Shown here: piece after piece, positions 25,881 to 35,863 of the stretch
Position numbering within the stretch: position 1 is the stretch's first letter
How the letters are laid out: every line of letters begins with the position of its first letter
DNA from: a bacterium
Lineage (GTDB): Bacteria; UBA8248
Direction: 5' to 3'
NCBI GenBank assembly: GCA_022825065.1
Contig: JAJDYR010000026.1
Location: 42,097-106,096 of the forward strand
DNA: 64,000 nucleotides
Program-made: the position numbers and the translations under genes
The notes under the pieces: generated by a model
The model's input: only the letters and a program-made list of their open reading frames with translations
Database searches by the model: none
What the model was told of the DNA's origin: nothing

Positions 25881-26993
25881 ATGATTTTAGATATTGAAGC
25901 TGGTGACATCCTTCCTGCAAAAGATGCCATCGCTTTGATGGACCAAGCTGACCTCGGACCTTCCATTGATGTTCCTGAAATCCCCGCAAACGCTCATCCC
26001 GAGAACATCACGGAAGAGGAAAGAGAATTTCTGCAAGGTGAAGTCAGGCGCCTCAAAAAAGAGAGAAACGCTCTCATCCTTGCGCATAATTACGTGCCCA
26101 AAGATATTCAGGATGTGTCCGATGTCATCGGCGATTCATTGTTTTTAGCCCAGCAAGGCGCCGCCTCGGACGCAGACTATCTTGTCGAACCTTCCGTGTT
26201 ATTCATGAATCAGATTTTAGCTGCGCTCAAGAAACCCCATCAAACCGTTTTGGCCCCCAGCCTCGATGCACTCTGCTCTCTGGCCGCTCATGCGGATGTC
26301 GTTAAAATTCAAGATTGGAAAAAAGCGCACCCGGACGGAATCGTCATCAGTTACGTAAACACATATCTTGAGGTAAAAGCCGAGAGCGATTACTGTTGCG
26401 CGTCCGCCAACGCGGGCAAGGTTACCCTCCACATCTTGGAAAACTCCAAGCCCGAGCAGCCCATTTTATTTTTGCCCGACGTCTTTCTGGGTTTCTACGC
26501 GGCCAAGCTACTGGAGAGTAAAGGACATTCTCTGGAGCGCCTCCATCTCATGATGGGCGCGTGTCACGTACATGAAAGGATTCGCCCGCATCACGTCATG
26601 GAGCAGCAACAACTACACCCAGAAGCCATCACGGTGGTTCACCCCGAGTGCGGATGCACCAGCGCCTGCATGCGTCAAGTGAACGACGGCATCGTGCCTG
26701 AAGACATGCTCCAGTTCCGGTCGACTCAGGGCATGATTAAGTTGGTGGAGGAAGTCCCGCACTCGGAAGTCATCGTGGCTACCGAGGTCGGAAACCTCCA
26801 CCCCATGTCCAAGGCGGTTCCAGACAAAACCCTGATTCCCGCGAGCCGCGAAGCCCTTTGCGCCTACATGAAACAAAACACGCTGCAAAACCTGTATGAA
26901 TGCCTCCGGGATCTGAAACATGAAATTACCGTGGATACGGAACTGGCTAGGCGCGCGCGAATACCCATCGAGCGCATGCTCGAAATCGTATAA
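25881..26993 (+). CDS. nadA: Quinolinate synthase
   Basis: NadA condenses iminoaspartate with dihydroxyacetone phosphate to quinolinate in NAD synthesis, using a 4Fe-4S cluster. ILAHNYVPKDIQDVSDVIGD, SYVNTYLEVKAESDYCCASA, VVHPECGCTSAC and ATEVGNLHPM are characteristic and include the cluster cysteines. The 370-residue form is normal. I chose the ATG at 25881 because GGAG is 6 nt upstream; ATG at 25854 is an alternative. nadC follows after 18 nt; nadB, which would supply iminoaspartate, is not in the window. Confidence 0.94.
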   Translation: MILDIEAGDILPAKDAIALMDQADLGPSIDVPEIPANAHPENITEEEREFLQGEVRRLKKERNALILAHNYVPKDIQDVSDVIGDSLFLAQQGAASDADYLVEPSVLFMNQILAALKKPHQTVLAPSLDALCSLAAHADVVKIQDWKKAHPDGIVISYVNTYLEVKAESDYCCASANAGKVTLHILENSKPEQPILFLPDVFLGFYAAKLLESKGHSLERLHLMMGACHVHERIRPHHVMEQQQLHPEAITVVHPECGCTSACMRQVNDGIVPEDMLQFRSTQGMIKLVEEVPHSEVIVATEVGNLHPMSKAVPDKTLIPASREALCAYMKQNTLQNLYECLRDLKHEITVDTELARRARIPIERMLEIV

Positions 26994-27011
26994 AACCAAA
27001 TACCGCTAGAT

Positions 27012-27896
27012 ATGGACATCCGCTCTAAAGTCCGCGAATGGCTACTGGAGGATTTTGGGAGCGCTCCCCTTCAGTACGATGCCGAAAAAGATCCCTTGTG
27101 TGTGGCGGAGTTGCGCACGAAAAGCGATGCCATTCTCGCGGGTTCCCCGTTTATCCTTCCCGTCTTGGAAGAAACCCAAAACCTTTTGGCTCTCGGGAAA
27201 AGCAACCCACCCGAAGTCAAATGGCAAAAAAATGAAAAAGCCAGAATTTCCAAAGGCGAACTTCTGGCGCACGTTTCCGGCCACACCCAGACCATCCTGA
27301 AGGCGGAACGCACCGCGCTCAATCTTCTTTCGCACGTCTCGGAAATCGCCACGCACACGGCGGATACGTTGGCTCGTTTCGGGGACTTCCCCGAAACTCT
27401 CAAGGGGATCATCGATACCAGGAAGAATCGGCCGGGCTTGCGCTATTTTGAAAAATACGCGGTTCGCGCAGGTGGTGGTCAAAATCATCGCCTCGGTTTT
27501 TTCGACGGGGAGATGATAAAGGACAACGACATCGTTGCCGCCGGTTCCATCCCCGCCGCCATCGACAGACAATTCGGCAATCGCTATATGACGGAAACTC
27601 AAATCGAAGTGCAGAATCTGGCCCAACTGGAAGAAGTCATCGAAGACGGCCGAGTGCACATGATTCTGCTCGATAACATGAACATAGAAACACTTCAAAA
27701 AGCCGTTGCCCGCACCAGGAAAGTCGGGGTCACTTTCAAGACGCAAAAACCCTATGAGATCGAGGCCTCCGGCATCGGTGACGGCGATATCCGAAGCATC
27801 GCGGAGACAGGAGTGGACTACATCTCCACGAGCTCGCTCGTCCGCTCCGCCCCTCCACTTGACTTTCATATGAAGATCACAAAAGTGGATTTATGA
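27012..27896 (+). CDS. nadC: Nicotinate-nucleotide diphosphorylase (carboxylating)
   Basis: NadC turns quinolinate and PRPP into nicotinate mononucleotide. ERTALNLLSHVSEIATHT, DTRKNRPGLRYFEKYAV and GGGQNHRLGFFDGEMIKDND supply the substrate-binding Arg, Lys and His residues; EASGIGDGDI and STSSLVRSAP form the phosphate-binding end. The motif usually written KDNHI reads KDNDI here. Length 294 is typical. It is 18 nt after nadA, forming a two-gene NAD operon. Confidence 0.93.
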   Translation: MDIRSKVREWLLEDFGSAPLQYDAEKDPLCVAELRTKSDAILAGSPFILPVLEETQNLLALGKSNPPEVKWQKNEKARISKGELLAHVSGHTQTILKAERTALNLLSHVSEIATHTADTLARFGDFPETLKGIIDTRKNRPGLRYFEKYAVRAGGGQNHRLGFFDGEMIKDNDIVAAGSIPAAIDRQFGNRYMTETQIEVQNLAQLEEVIEDGRVHMILLDNMNIETLQKAVARTRKVGVTFKTQKPYEIEASGIGDGDIRSIAETGVDYISTSSLVRSAPPLDFHMKITKVDL

Positions 27897-27966
27897 TATT
27901 CTTGAGGAACCATTCTTGATCAGTGCTCAATAGCTTTTTTGTGATTTACTCACTTCGAGGAAAATT

Positions 27967-28491
27967 ATGTCTTTAGAAGTCGATTCTAAAAGCGTGGACT
28001 ACTACAAAGCCTCTGATGGGCGCATCATTGCCATTCACATCAAAGGAGATTTCAACGATTACGCCAAGTTTCCCCCTTATCTGGACACAGAGGAAGCGAA
28101 AGAACACATCCGAACCGCATACGCCGGCCAGGACATCGAAGTAGAGCGCAATACGAAAGCCCATATGACGGATGATGACATACCCCTGCAAATCATCGTC
28201 TTGAACAGGCCCAAAGGCGCGATCACCAAAGCGCATTTTCACGTGGTGGAAGAGAGGACTACGAATACTACGCGGCACCAAATTCTCTTGTGTCAACGCG
28301 GGAAAGTTCGGGTCGGCGTATTCACCAAGGAGGGGGAAAATCTAGGCGATGCGATCTTGAATCGCGACGATCTCATACTCATGTATGAAGGGCATGAGGT
28401 TGAATTCCTAGAAGATGATTCAAAGGTCATCGAAATCAAGGAAGGACCTTTCCCGGAAACAGACGAGCGTGACAAAGTCGATTTGAAATAA
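27967..28491 (+). CDS. Cupin-fold protein of unknown function
   Basis: A 174-residue soluble protein. The central part (AHFHVVEERTTNTTRHQILL, then CQRGKVRVGVFTKEGENLGD and MYEGHEVEFLEDDSKVIEIK) has the beta-strand pattern and His positions of a cupin; the KVIEIKEGPFP ending resembles cupins found in polysaccharide loci. Function is not known. The ATG at 27967 is preceded by a weak GAGG site. It lies between nadC and an FAH-family gene, all on the plus strand. Confidence 0.65.
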   Translation: MSLEVDSKSVDYYKASDGRIIAIHIKGDFNDYAKFPPYLDTEEAKEHIRTAYAGQDIEVERNTKAHMTDDDIPLQIIVLNRPKGAITKAHFHVVEERTTNTTRHQILLCQRGKVRVGVFTKEGENLGDAILNRDDLILMYEGHEVEFLEDDSKVIEIKEGPFPETDERDKVDLK

Positions 28492-28534
28492 GTAGATATA
28501 GACGCCAGCCAATCAGTCAACCCGGAGAGAAGCC

Positions 28535-29551
28535 ATGAAATTCTGCACCTTTGAAGTGCGAACACCTGTTGGCCCATTCGAGCGTTTGGGCGCCGTTGTA
28601 TCCGAAGGCGATAACCTCCGATACGTCGATCTCAATTTTGCAGCAGCGTCGGAATTCGAACAGCGTGGCTCCTCACGCCCCCAAGCCATGGCGGATGCCC
28701 TCATTCCGTCCGATATGCTGGCCATTGCCGCATCGGGCAAAGGCGGTATCGAAGCCGCTGAAGAAGCGCTCGAATATGCACTCGAACACGAAGACGCCAC
28801 CGGCCCCCGCGGGGAGCAAATCATATATGCGCCGAGTGAAGTCCGGCTGCTCGCTCCCATTAAACAACCCCCGCTGATTCGCGGCTTTGCCGGTTTCGAA
28901 CGCCATCTCAAAAAAACATTCGAGGTGATGAACCTTGAAATTCCCAAAATCTGGTACGAGCGTCCCCTTGCTTTCAAGGCGAGTTGCGCCCATATGGCCG
29001 GGCCCGAGGAGGAAGTCCCCTGGCCCAGCTTTACCGAGAAAATGGATTTCGAACTCGAGTTCTGCTGTGTGATCGGCGTACCAGGGCGGGACATTTCAGA
29101 AGAAGATGCGCACGAACACATCTTCGGTTATGCAATTTTGAACGACTGGAGCGCCCGGGACGCGCAGGGAGGCGAAATGGCGATGGGAACCGGGCCATAC
29201 AAGAGCAAGGACTGGTGCTGGAGTCTTGGTCCCTGGATTGCCACACCCGATGAAGTCGGCGACCCGAAAAACATTCCCATGGCCGCGAGGGTCAATGGAG
29301 AAACGTGGGTGGAAACCACGCCCGGAGAGATGTACTGGACTTTCTCTCAAATCATCGCCTACACCGCCAGGGACGAGAACCTGGTCACGGGAGATCTGAT
29401 GGGATCAGGCACCGTCCCCGGAGGATGCGGCATGGAAATGGAGCGCTGGATTCAACCAGGGGATACGGTAGAAATCGACATGGGGCCGCTGGGAGTCATG
29501 AGAAACAAGATCAGCCAAAAGCCGGAGCCCAAACCCTACACGTACAAATAA
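28535..29551 (+). CDS. Fumarylacetoacetate hydrolase family protein
   Basis: A 338-residue FAH-family enzyme. The C-terminal fold shows the metal-binding acidic cluster around MDFELEFCCVIG, then YAILNDWSARDAQ, GPYKSKDW and GSGTVPGGCGMEME, as in fumarylacetoacetases (DWSARDIQ). These cleave C-C bonds in aromatic catabolism or decarboxylate oxo acids. It is closer in layout to true fumarylacetoacetase-type than to the short FAHD proteins. The ATG at 28535 has a GGAGAG site. It ends 2 nt before the stop of the convergent MscS gene. Confidence 0.85.
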   Translation: MKFCTFEVRTPVGPFERLGAVVSEGDNLRYVDLNFAAASEFEQRGSSRPQAMADALIPSDMLAIAASGKGGIEAAEEALEYALEHEDATGPRGEQIIYAPSEVRLLAPIKQPPLIRGFAGFERHLKKTFEVMNLEIPKIWYERPLAFKASCAHMAGPEEEVPWPSFTEKMDFELEFCCVIGVPGRDISEEDAHEHIFGYAILNDWSARDAQGGEMAMGTGPYKSKDWCWSLGPWIATPDEVGDPKNIPMAARVNGETWVETTPGEMYWTFSQIIAYTARDENLVTGDLMGSGTVPGGCGMEMERWIQPGDTVEIDMGPLGVMRNKISQKPEPKPYTYK

Positions 29552-29553
29552 TC

Positions 29554-31923
29554 CTACGCCTCTGTTTCGGGTTCGTTTTTCTGTGGGTTCATGAGGTGAA
29601 CGACTCTTTGCGGGAAGGGTATTTCGATGCCCTCCTCTCCAAGGCGGCGTTCAATCTCAAATCTCAAATCACTCGCGACCCCCAGACGTCTCATCACGTC
29701 CGAAGTAAAACACCGCAGTTCGAAATCCAGACTGCTCGCGCCAAAATCTCGAAATATGACCGATGGAGCGGGGGCATCGAGCACCCTATCGTTCTTCTCG
29801 GCGATATCCAGGAGAATCTCCCGAACCTTTTCCACATCGGAACCATAAGCCACGCCCACTCCGACCTCCACGCGGCCATACCGATCCCGGTGCGTCAGGT
29901 TGGTCACCGAGGTCGAAATAATCTCCGCGTTCGGAATAATCACCGAAGCACGCTGCCACGTTTCCAGTTCCGTCGCGCGAAACTGTATTCTCTTCACGAT
30001 GCCTTCATTGCTTCCCACGCAAACCCAATCGCCAACCTTGATGGGCCTTTCCACCAACAGTATCAATCCCGAAATAAAGTTGTTCACCACGTTTTGCAGC
30101 CCGAAACCGATGCCCACCGAGAGGGCGCTGACAACCAAAGCAAGGTTGGAGAGATCGATTCCCGTCACCGAAATGCTCAACAACGCCGCAACGATAACGC
30201 CCGCATAACCGAACCCTGCGTTCAGGGAGTGGCGTATGCCTGCAGGTAAATTCGTCTGCTTCAATACCCGCTCGGACAACTGCCTTTGCAAAAACCTTGT
30301 TCCGGCCATGGCGGCCAAGAAGACGGCAATCGCCAGGAAAATATCGATTATGGAAATGCGGATGCTTCCCACCTGGAACCCGGACAGGGCTTGCAGCGTC
30401 CAGCGAATCAGATCGTCAGGGGGCACTCCCCAGACAGGCGCGATAATGAGGAGTCCGCAAAGGAAAACGAAAGGATCGACAATGACTCGCCACCAGGAAC
30501 GGAATTTTTCGAGCATGCGGGAAGGAATGTGGAGCCTGTCTTGTATGGATTCGGATTCAGGCGACCATGATACCAGTTCGTGCATGAAGCCACGCAATAG
30601 AACAACTACCCACAGCAAAAGGCCAGTCCAAATAAGGCTTGTGAGAAGCCGTTTGCCGAGAGCGCCATATCCGACAAACAACGCCGCAATGCCGATTACC
30701 GCAAGCACTCTTGCCATGCGACGAATCAATCTCCAGGCCTGTTCACCCTGCTGGATTACGCCTTCCTGGGCCGCTTCGGCTCGCCAGAGTTTGCCCCGTC
30801 CGAGCCTGACGAAAAAACAACCCTCCAGTGCGCCGAACACCGCAGCGTATATGGACATCGCCTCTGCAGGCCTCACTCCTTCACCTTCAAGATTCGAGAA
30901 AAACATGTCGGCCGAAAAAACAGCCGCCAAAGCGAGGATCAAACGATAAGCGCTTTGCGCATTTTCGGAAGATTGTCCCGTGAACCGCCAATTCGGCTGC
31001 TTCGGGGAGAGAAAAGACTTCGCAAACGCAACAACCACACAAAAGAACAACATGGATAAAAGAAAAGACGTGAGCGCTTCTTCAAAGAGACCGCTCACGA
31101 AAGCGCCTGGCCGAGTCACCCATATATAAAGGGCCGCTAAAACCGCTACCGGCAAAATGCTGTCGCCAACGCCATCTGCGAGGGCGCAGCCAAACCTGCG
31201 CGCATACGAGAGCTCTGATAGCCCGTCATCACGACTGAAGACAGCTAAAACGCTCCGCCGTATTCCCCACCCTAAAACTACACCTAGAATCAAAACCACT
31301 ATTCCGGGCAAAAACACTGTGGCGCCAACTACTCCGGGAGGTAGACTTGCGAACCAATCCCATGGAGAACGAACAATACGTCGAACTTCAACCGTAATTT
31401 CCGGAACACCCTTTGCGAGCACGCCCGGTGCGATAGGTATCGGCGTGCGACGGTAAATCTCTCCCCAAAGCCGCCCGAATCTCTCTCGGGAGAAGGATTC
31501 TTCCAATTCCGCAGCATGAACGATGGCCAAGTCAGCCTCAGCGATGCGCGCTCGGGCAACTGTGACTTGACGATTGTATCGTTCTCTTCTGGCGGCTATC
31601 TCTCTCGCTTCCGGCGGGCCGTCCTTCGCGGGCGGAGGACCAATAGCCTTGAGCAGCTTTTCAGAATGTTGGAGTGCTTGCTGGGCTCTTGTTTTGTCAT
31701 CAAACGCCCGTGAACGGATTTGGCGCACCAGGGACAAATACCCTTGAGTGAGAGTTGGCGTTTTCTCGTCGCTTTGAAGGTATCGGGTCGCATCCCGTAA
31801 AACGATCGCCCAATCATTTGATTCTGTTGTTTCGCTTGAGGCAACATCCGCCGCATATGCCGGAGATGAGAGAAAAAGCGAAATCACCAAAATGAAATAA
31901 AGACAAATCTTTTTGCGGCTCAT
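29554..31923 (-). CDS. Large mechanosensitive channel, MscS family
   Basis: A 789-residue inner-membrane channel of the MscK/YbdG-like group. A signal peptide (KICLYFILVISLFLSSPAYA) is followed by a ~180-residue periplasmic helical region, about nine to ten membrane helices, then the MscS core: LSVGIGFGLQNVVNNFISGL (pore helix), LVERPIKVGDWV and the cytoplasmic beta domain with YGRVEVGVGVAYGSDVEKVR. Such channels release solutes on hypo-osmotic shock. I chose the ATG at 31923 to place the signal peptide first; the in-frame 31965 start is possible. Confidence 0.9.
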   Translation of the reverse strand: MSRKKICLYFILVISLFLSSPAYAADVASSETTESNDWAIVLRDATRYLQSDEKTPTLTQGYLSLVRQIRSRAFDDKTRAQQALQHSEKLLKAIGPPPAKDGPPEAREIAARRERYNRQVTVARARIAEADLAIVHAAELEESFSRERFGRLWGEIYRRTPIPIAPGVLAKGVPEITVEVRRIVRSPWDWFASLPPGVVGATVFLPGIVVLILGVVLGWGIRRSVLAVFSRDDGLSELSYARRFGCALADGVGDSILPVAVLAALYIWVTRPGAFVSGLFEEALTSFLLSMLFFCVVVAFAKSFLSPKQPNWRFTGQSSENAQSAYRLILALAAVFSADMFFSNLEGEGVRPAEAMSIYAAVFGALEGCFFVRLGRGKLWRAEAAQEGVIQQGEQAWRLIRRMARVLAVIGIAALFVGYGALGKRLLTSLIWTGLLLWVVVLLRGFMHELVSWSPESESIQDRLHIPSRMLEKFRSWWRVIVDPFVFLCGLLIIAPVWGVPPDDLIRWTLQALSGFQVGSIRISIIDIFLAIAVFLAAMAGTRFLQRQLSERVLKQTNLPAGIRHSLNAGFGYAGVIVAALLSISVTGIDLSNLALVVSALSVGIGFGLQNVVNNFISGLILLVERPIKVGDWVCVGSNEGIVKRIQFRATELETWQRASVIIPNAEIISTSVTNLTHRDRYGRVEVGVGVAYGSDVEKVREILLDIAEKNDRVLDAPAPSVIFRDFGASSLDFELRCFTSDVMRRLGVASDLRFEIERRLGEEGIEIPFPQRVVHLMNPQKNEPETEA

Positions 31924-32139
31924 GAGCCTCTCGCTTTCAACATCTTTTATGCCGGTCAGTTTCAAGGTGAAGAATCAATCCAACGTCGGATTGTCTCACC
32001 ATATATTCATACCTACCACATACATATACTACCGCTTTTCAGCCCTGCGCGAGCGAGGGGTTGCCGTAACCTCATCGGCGCACCCACCATTGGTTGTCGT
32101 TGATCCCGGCATCCCATGCAAACCCCATTTTGCTCAACA

Positions 32140-33516
32140 TCAATATCTTGCTTCCGCATGTGAGCCTATTCCTCTTCGTCGGCTCCAAACCAGGAACCAA
32201 ACCAGGAGGCATACGCCCCCCATAAAATGACTTATCGTCATCGCGCCCCATACGCCGGCGGCTTCGAGTCCCAACGGCAAAGCGGCAAAATACGCGAGCG
32301 GGATCTGAAAACCCCACCGGATGAAGGCTTCCACAACCATTGGCGGTTTCGTGTTCGCCGCTCCTTGAAAAGCACCCGCCAACATTCGCCGGATAGCTTC
32401 AAACAAAGTGCCGATGGTGAGTATGCGAACACAACTGACGCCAATGTCGATTCCCTCGTTTTCCATGCCGAAGATCAAGACAATTTCCCTTGCATAAAAA
32501 TACAAAAGAAACGTTACGCCGCACATCATGACAAACAAGCCGGTCATCGAGAGATAGACGCTTTTCAGCGCCCGATCCGGCCGGTTGGCGCCTACGTTTT
32601 GACCCACCATCGTCCGGACGGCAGATTGAATCCCAAAGCCGGGCAATCGCGAAAACGTTCCGAGACGATTTCCAATCGACCATGCGGCTAACACCACTGG
32701 TCCAAATAGCGCCAAAATCTTAAGTAAAATGAGAAGAGCGCCACGTTCCAGTAAATTTTGCGCCGCCGCGGGCCAGCCCAACAAAATAATGCGGCGCATG
32801 GTTTGCGCATGAGGCTTGAGATGAATCCACCCGATACGGAGACGAGAACGCCCCGATGTCAAAAACCAAAGGACGACAAGAATTCCTATGATACGACCCA
32901 ATCCAATACCTATGGCCGAACCTGGAAGTCCTAATCCCGCGAATGGCCCAATACCAAAAACAAGGAGAGGGATGAACGTAATGGATAAAAGTGTCGAAAC
33001 TCCAAGACCGATCAAGGATTTTCCAGGTTCGCCGGAAGATTTCAACATATGCGAAACGGTGAAAATACCGTCCACGAACGCGATGGTGAGAAACGATGCC
33101 TGCAAATACGCAACACCAACCCGCACCACATTCGCGTCGGAAGTCAAAAGACCAAGCAATCGCGATGAAAACAAAAATCCGAGAAAACTGATGGCGGCGT
33201 AATAGAAACCCGCAAGCAGAAACGCCTGACCCGCCGCATGACTGGCATGCTCAGGTTCTTTCGCTCCGATTCTCTGGGCCACCAAAGCACTACCCGCGAT
33301 CCTGATGCCGAAGCCGACCGCGCGAAAAAAGAAAATAATCATAAAGCTCAAAGAAACCGCGGCCAGATACTCGGGCCCCAAACGCCCCACCCAGAAGATT
33401 TCGACAAGTATGTCGGCGTTCCAGGCTATCGGCTCCAGGCATGAGGGAACAGCCAGGCGAAACAGCCCAAAGCTGATTGAGCCTTTTGTGTAGTCATAGC
33501 GCTTCTCGGGTCTCAT
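32140..33516 (-). CDS. MATE family efflux transporter (copy 2)
   Basis: A 458-residue multidrug/Na+ or H+ antiporter of the MATE family with 12 predicted helices. The N-terminus YDYTKGSISFGLFRLAVPS is nearly the same as in the upstream copy. VGQNVGANRPDRA in the second half is a family signature. The ATG overlaps the stop of the first copy (ATGA), so both are translated from one mRNA. Substrate unknown. Confidence 0.9.
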   Translation of the reverse strand: MRPEKRYDYTKGSISFGLFRLAVPSCLEPIAWNADILVEIFWVGRLGPEYLAAVSLSFMIIFFFRAVGFGIRIAGSALVAQRIGAKEPEHASHAAGQAFLLAGFYYAAISFLGFLFSSRLLGLLTSDANVVRVGVAYLQASFLTIAFVDGIFTVSHMLKSSGEPGKSLIGLGVSTLLSITFIPLLVFGIGPFAGLGLPGSAIGIGLGRIIGILVVLWFLTSGRSRLRIGWIHLKPHAQTMRRIILLGWPAAAQNLLERGALLILLKILALFGPVVLAAWSIGNRLGTFSRLPGFGIQSAVRTMVGQNVGANRPDRALKSVYLSMTGLFVMMCGVTFLLYFYAREIVLIFGMENEGIDIGVSCVRILTIGTLFEAIRRMLAGAFQGAANTKPPMVVEAFIRWGFQIPLAYFAALPLGLEAAGVWGAMTISHFMGGVCLLVWFLVWSRRRGIGSHAEARY

Positions 33517-34934
33517 GAGGAATGAAACTCAAAATCTGACGGTGCAGATGACTTGGTCTTTGTTGCCATACTCTCCATACGCCGCCGCCAACCAATCGCA
33601 AACCACAAGAACAACGCCAAACCACCGATGAGTTGACTCGCCGCCACTGCCCACCAAATTCCCAGTTCCTGTAATCCCATCCAATCCGCCAGCATATAGG
33701 CACCCGGCAACTGCACGACCCAGCGAACGATTGCTTCAACGATCATGGGAGGCCGGGTGGATGACGCTCCCTCAAATATTCCCGCTACAACACGCCTCGT
33801 AGCCTCAAATCCAAGGCCTACACACAAAATTTGCAGACAAATCACCGCGTGGGGCAAGGCGGCGCCTTTTATCCCGAAAAAAATAACGACTTCCTCGCTC
33901 CAAACAACGAGGCCTGTAATGACGACAACCATGATGGAAACAACCGCCCCTAACGTCACCCAGGCACTGCGTATGGCCCTCTCAGGTTTTCTCGCACCGA
34001 TATTTTGGCCCACCATCGTACGAACTGCCCCCTGAAGGGAAAATCCGGGCATTCTTCCCATATTGTTGACACGACTGCCAAGGCCCCATGCTGCAAGTGC
34101 CAGCGCGCCAAACGGAGCAAGCATCCATACCAATACCAAGTTAGCGCCTCTCTCAAAAAACATTTGTCCCCAAGCAGGCCAACCCAGTCCCAGTATGCGC
34201 TTCATCTCAGTGGACCGCGGAATCAGATGACGCCACTTCAGGTGTATTCTGGCATTCCCCTTGAAAAGAATGATCAGCATCACGACGGAACCTGCCAGCC
34301 TGCCAATGCCTAAACCGTAATACGCGCCGGCCAGATGAAACTGGGGGATCAGTCCGAAGCCAAAGATCAAGGTGGGCATGGCGATGAATGTAACGCCTGA
34401 ATTGATAATCATCCCCAAAAGCGAATATTTTGGTTCACCAGCGCCACGGAATATATTTGCAAGAGTGAATATACCGTCAACGAACAAAAGCATGAGAAAC
34501 CCGGCTTGCAGATATATCGTCGACAAGTATAAAAGCCTCGGATCAGACGTCATCCACCCCATTAAATAAGGCGAGAAAATATATCCCGCGCTGCATAAGG
34601 GAATGAAGAAGAGCGTTTGAAGCAAAATGCATTGGCCCGCGATAATAGCAGCGCCTTCCTCATCATTCGCGCCAACTCTTTGCGCAACCAACGCTTGGCC
34701 TGCCACCCGAATTCCCATGCCCGCCGCTCTCACCATCATAGGAATCATGTATCCCAAGGACATTGCTCCGAGCGCGTCCGAGCCCAATCGGCCCACCCAG
34801 TAAATTTCAACAATCGTATCAATGTTCCAGGAAATCAGTTCCGCGAAAATCGGCAGGGATAGAACCACCAGGCCTCGCCCGATGGGGCCTTTGGTGTAAT
34901 CATACCTTTTTGTGTTCGGCCGCAAGCGAGTCAT
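33513..34934 (-). CDS. MATE family efflux transporter (copy 1)
   Basis: A 473-residue MATE transporter. YDYTKGPIGRGLVVLSLPIF opens the protein; ALVAQRVGANDEEGA and VGQNIGARKPERAIRSAW are the paired family motifs of the two halves. It is similar along its whole length to the following gene, implying tandem duplication. The ATG at 34934 has AGGA 7 nt upstream; a TTG at 34952 would add six residues. Transcribed divergently from the inositol-monophosphatase-like gene. Confidence 0.9.
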   Translation of the reverse strand: MTRLRPNTKRYDYTKGPIGRGLVVLSLPIFAELISWNIDTIVEIYWVGRLGSDALGAMSLGYMIPMMVRAAGMGIRVAGQALVAQRVGANDEEGAAIIAGQCILLQTLFFIPLCSAGYIFSPYLMGWMTSDPRLLYLSTIYLQAGFLMLLFVDGIFTLANIFRGAGEPKYSLLGMIINSGVTFIAMPTLIFGFGLIPQFHLAGAYYGLGIGRLAGSVVMLIILFKGNARIHLKWRHLIPRSTEMKRILGLGWPAWGQMFFERGANLVLVWMLAPFGALALAAWGLGSRVNNMGRMPGFSLQGAVRTMVGQNIGARKPERAIRSAWVTLGAVVSIMVVVITGLVVWSEEVVIFFGIKGAALPHAVICLQILCVGLGFEATRRVVAGIFEGASSTRPPMIVEAIVRWVVQLPGAYMLADWMGLQELGIWWAVAASQLIGGLALFLWFAIGWRRRMESMATKTKSSAPSDFEFHSS

Positions 34935-35080
34935 GTGCAAATCCTGTTTCAATCAAAACGGGCGTGTTAGCTTGTTCGTAGGCAGGTTCTTTCGGAGAAC
35001 TGGAAAGTTTTTGCTCCACAAGATAGTTTGTCCGAAAGCGATGGATCCACGCTTAATCCAACGGAGTGTTTGGTGCTCTC

Positions 35081-35860
35081 ATGATTAAATCCATAGAAAA
35101 AATTCTCAAAGATGCGGGCAAATTGGCTTTGTCGTTCACAAACAATGCCAAAGGCATTCAAAAACAAGACAGGAGCCTGGTGAGCGAGGCCGACTTTGAG
35201 GTAGAAAAATTCATTCTTTCCTGCCTGAAGATATCATTCCCGAACGACAACGTTATCGGAGAAGAATTCGGAAGCGGAGAATCTCAACCCCAGAGGCAGC
35301 CGCGTCTTTGGGCGGTTGACCCTATTGACGGCACCAATCCATTTCTGAATGGCCTGCCCACTTGGGGCGTATCCATCGGCGTCATGGAAAACGGGAAACC
35401 CATCGCCGGAGGATTCTACATGCCCGTCGTAGATGAAATGTTTCTTGCCCTCGCAGGAGAAGGCGCCACCAAGAACGGTAAGATCCTTCCAGAGCTCAAG
35501 GATATGGAAATCACCAATCAAACCGTCATGCTCGGTCCTTCGTCTCGAAAACGTTTTTACAAGCTGGATTATCCAGGAAAATCCGTCGCTTATGGAAGCG
35601 CTTCCGCGCATGTGGCTTATGCGGCTACCGGGGGTGCCATCGCCGCTTTGGTCGACAGGCCCCAAATATGGGATATCCTGGGTCCTCTCGCCGTATTGCA
35701 GGAGGTGGGGGGAGGCGCATTTCACCCGGATGGCCATTCTCTCGATCTCCGGAACCTCGCGAATGGCGAAAAAGCCGAAGGGCCCGTCTTTTTTGGTTTA
35801 AAAGAAAATGCTGAAAAAATATTTCCTATGATTGAGGTGTACCCCAGGCCCAAGCCCTAG
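35081..35860 (+). CDS. Inositol monophosphatase family protein
   Basis: A Mg-dependent phosphatase of the IMPase/FBPase/CysQ superfamily, 259 residues. VIGEEFG supplies the first metal Glu, WAVDPIDGTNPFLNGLPTWG the DPIDGT motif, and PQIWDILGPLAVLQEVGG the last Asp, with WDILG in place of WDxAAG. The substrate could be inositol phosphate, histidinol phosphate or PAP. ATG at 35081 is the better match to family starts; GTG at 35066 is an alternative. Its stop is 3 nt before the remnant oxidoreductase on the opposite strand. Confidence 0.88.
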   Translation: MIKSIEKILKDAGKLALSFTNNAKGIQKQDRSLVSEADFEVEKFILSCLKISFPNDNVIGEEFGSGESQPQRQPRLWAVDPIDGTNPFLNGLPTWGVSIGVMENGKPIAGGFYMPVVDEMFLALAGEGATKNGKILPELKDMEITNQTVMLGPSSRKRFYKLDYPGKSVAYGSASAHVAYAATGGAIAALVDRPQIWDILGPLAVLQEVGGGAFHPDGHSLDLRNLANGEKAEGPVFFGLKENAEKIFPMIEVYPRPKP

Positions 35861-35863
35861 TTT

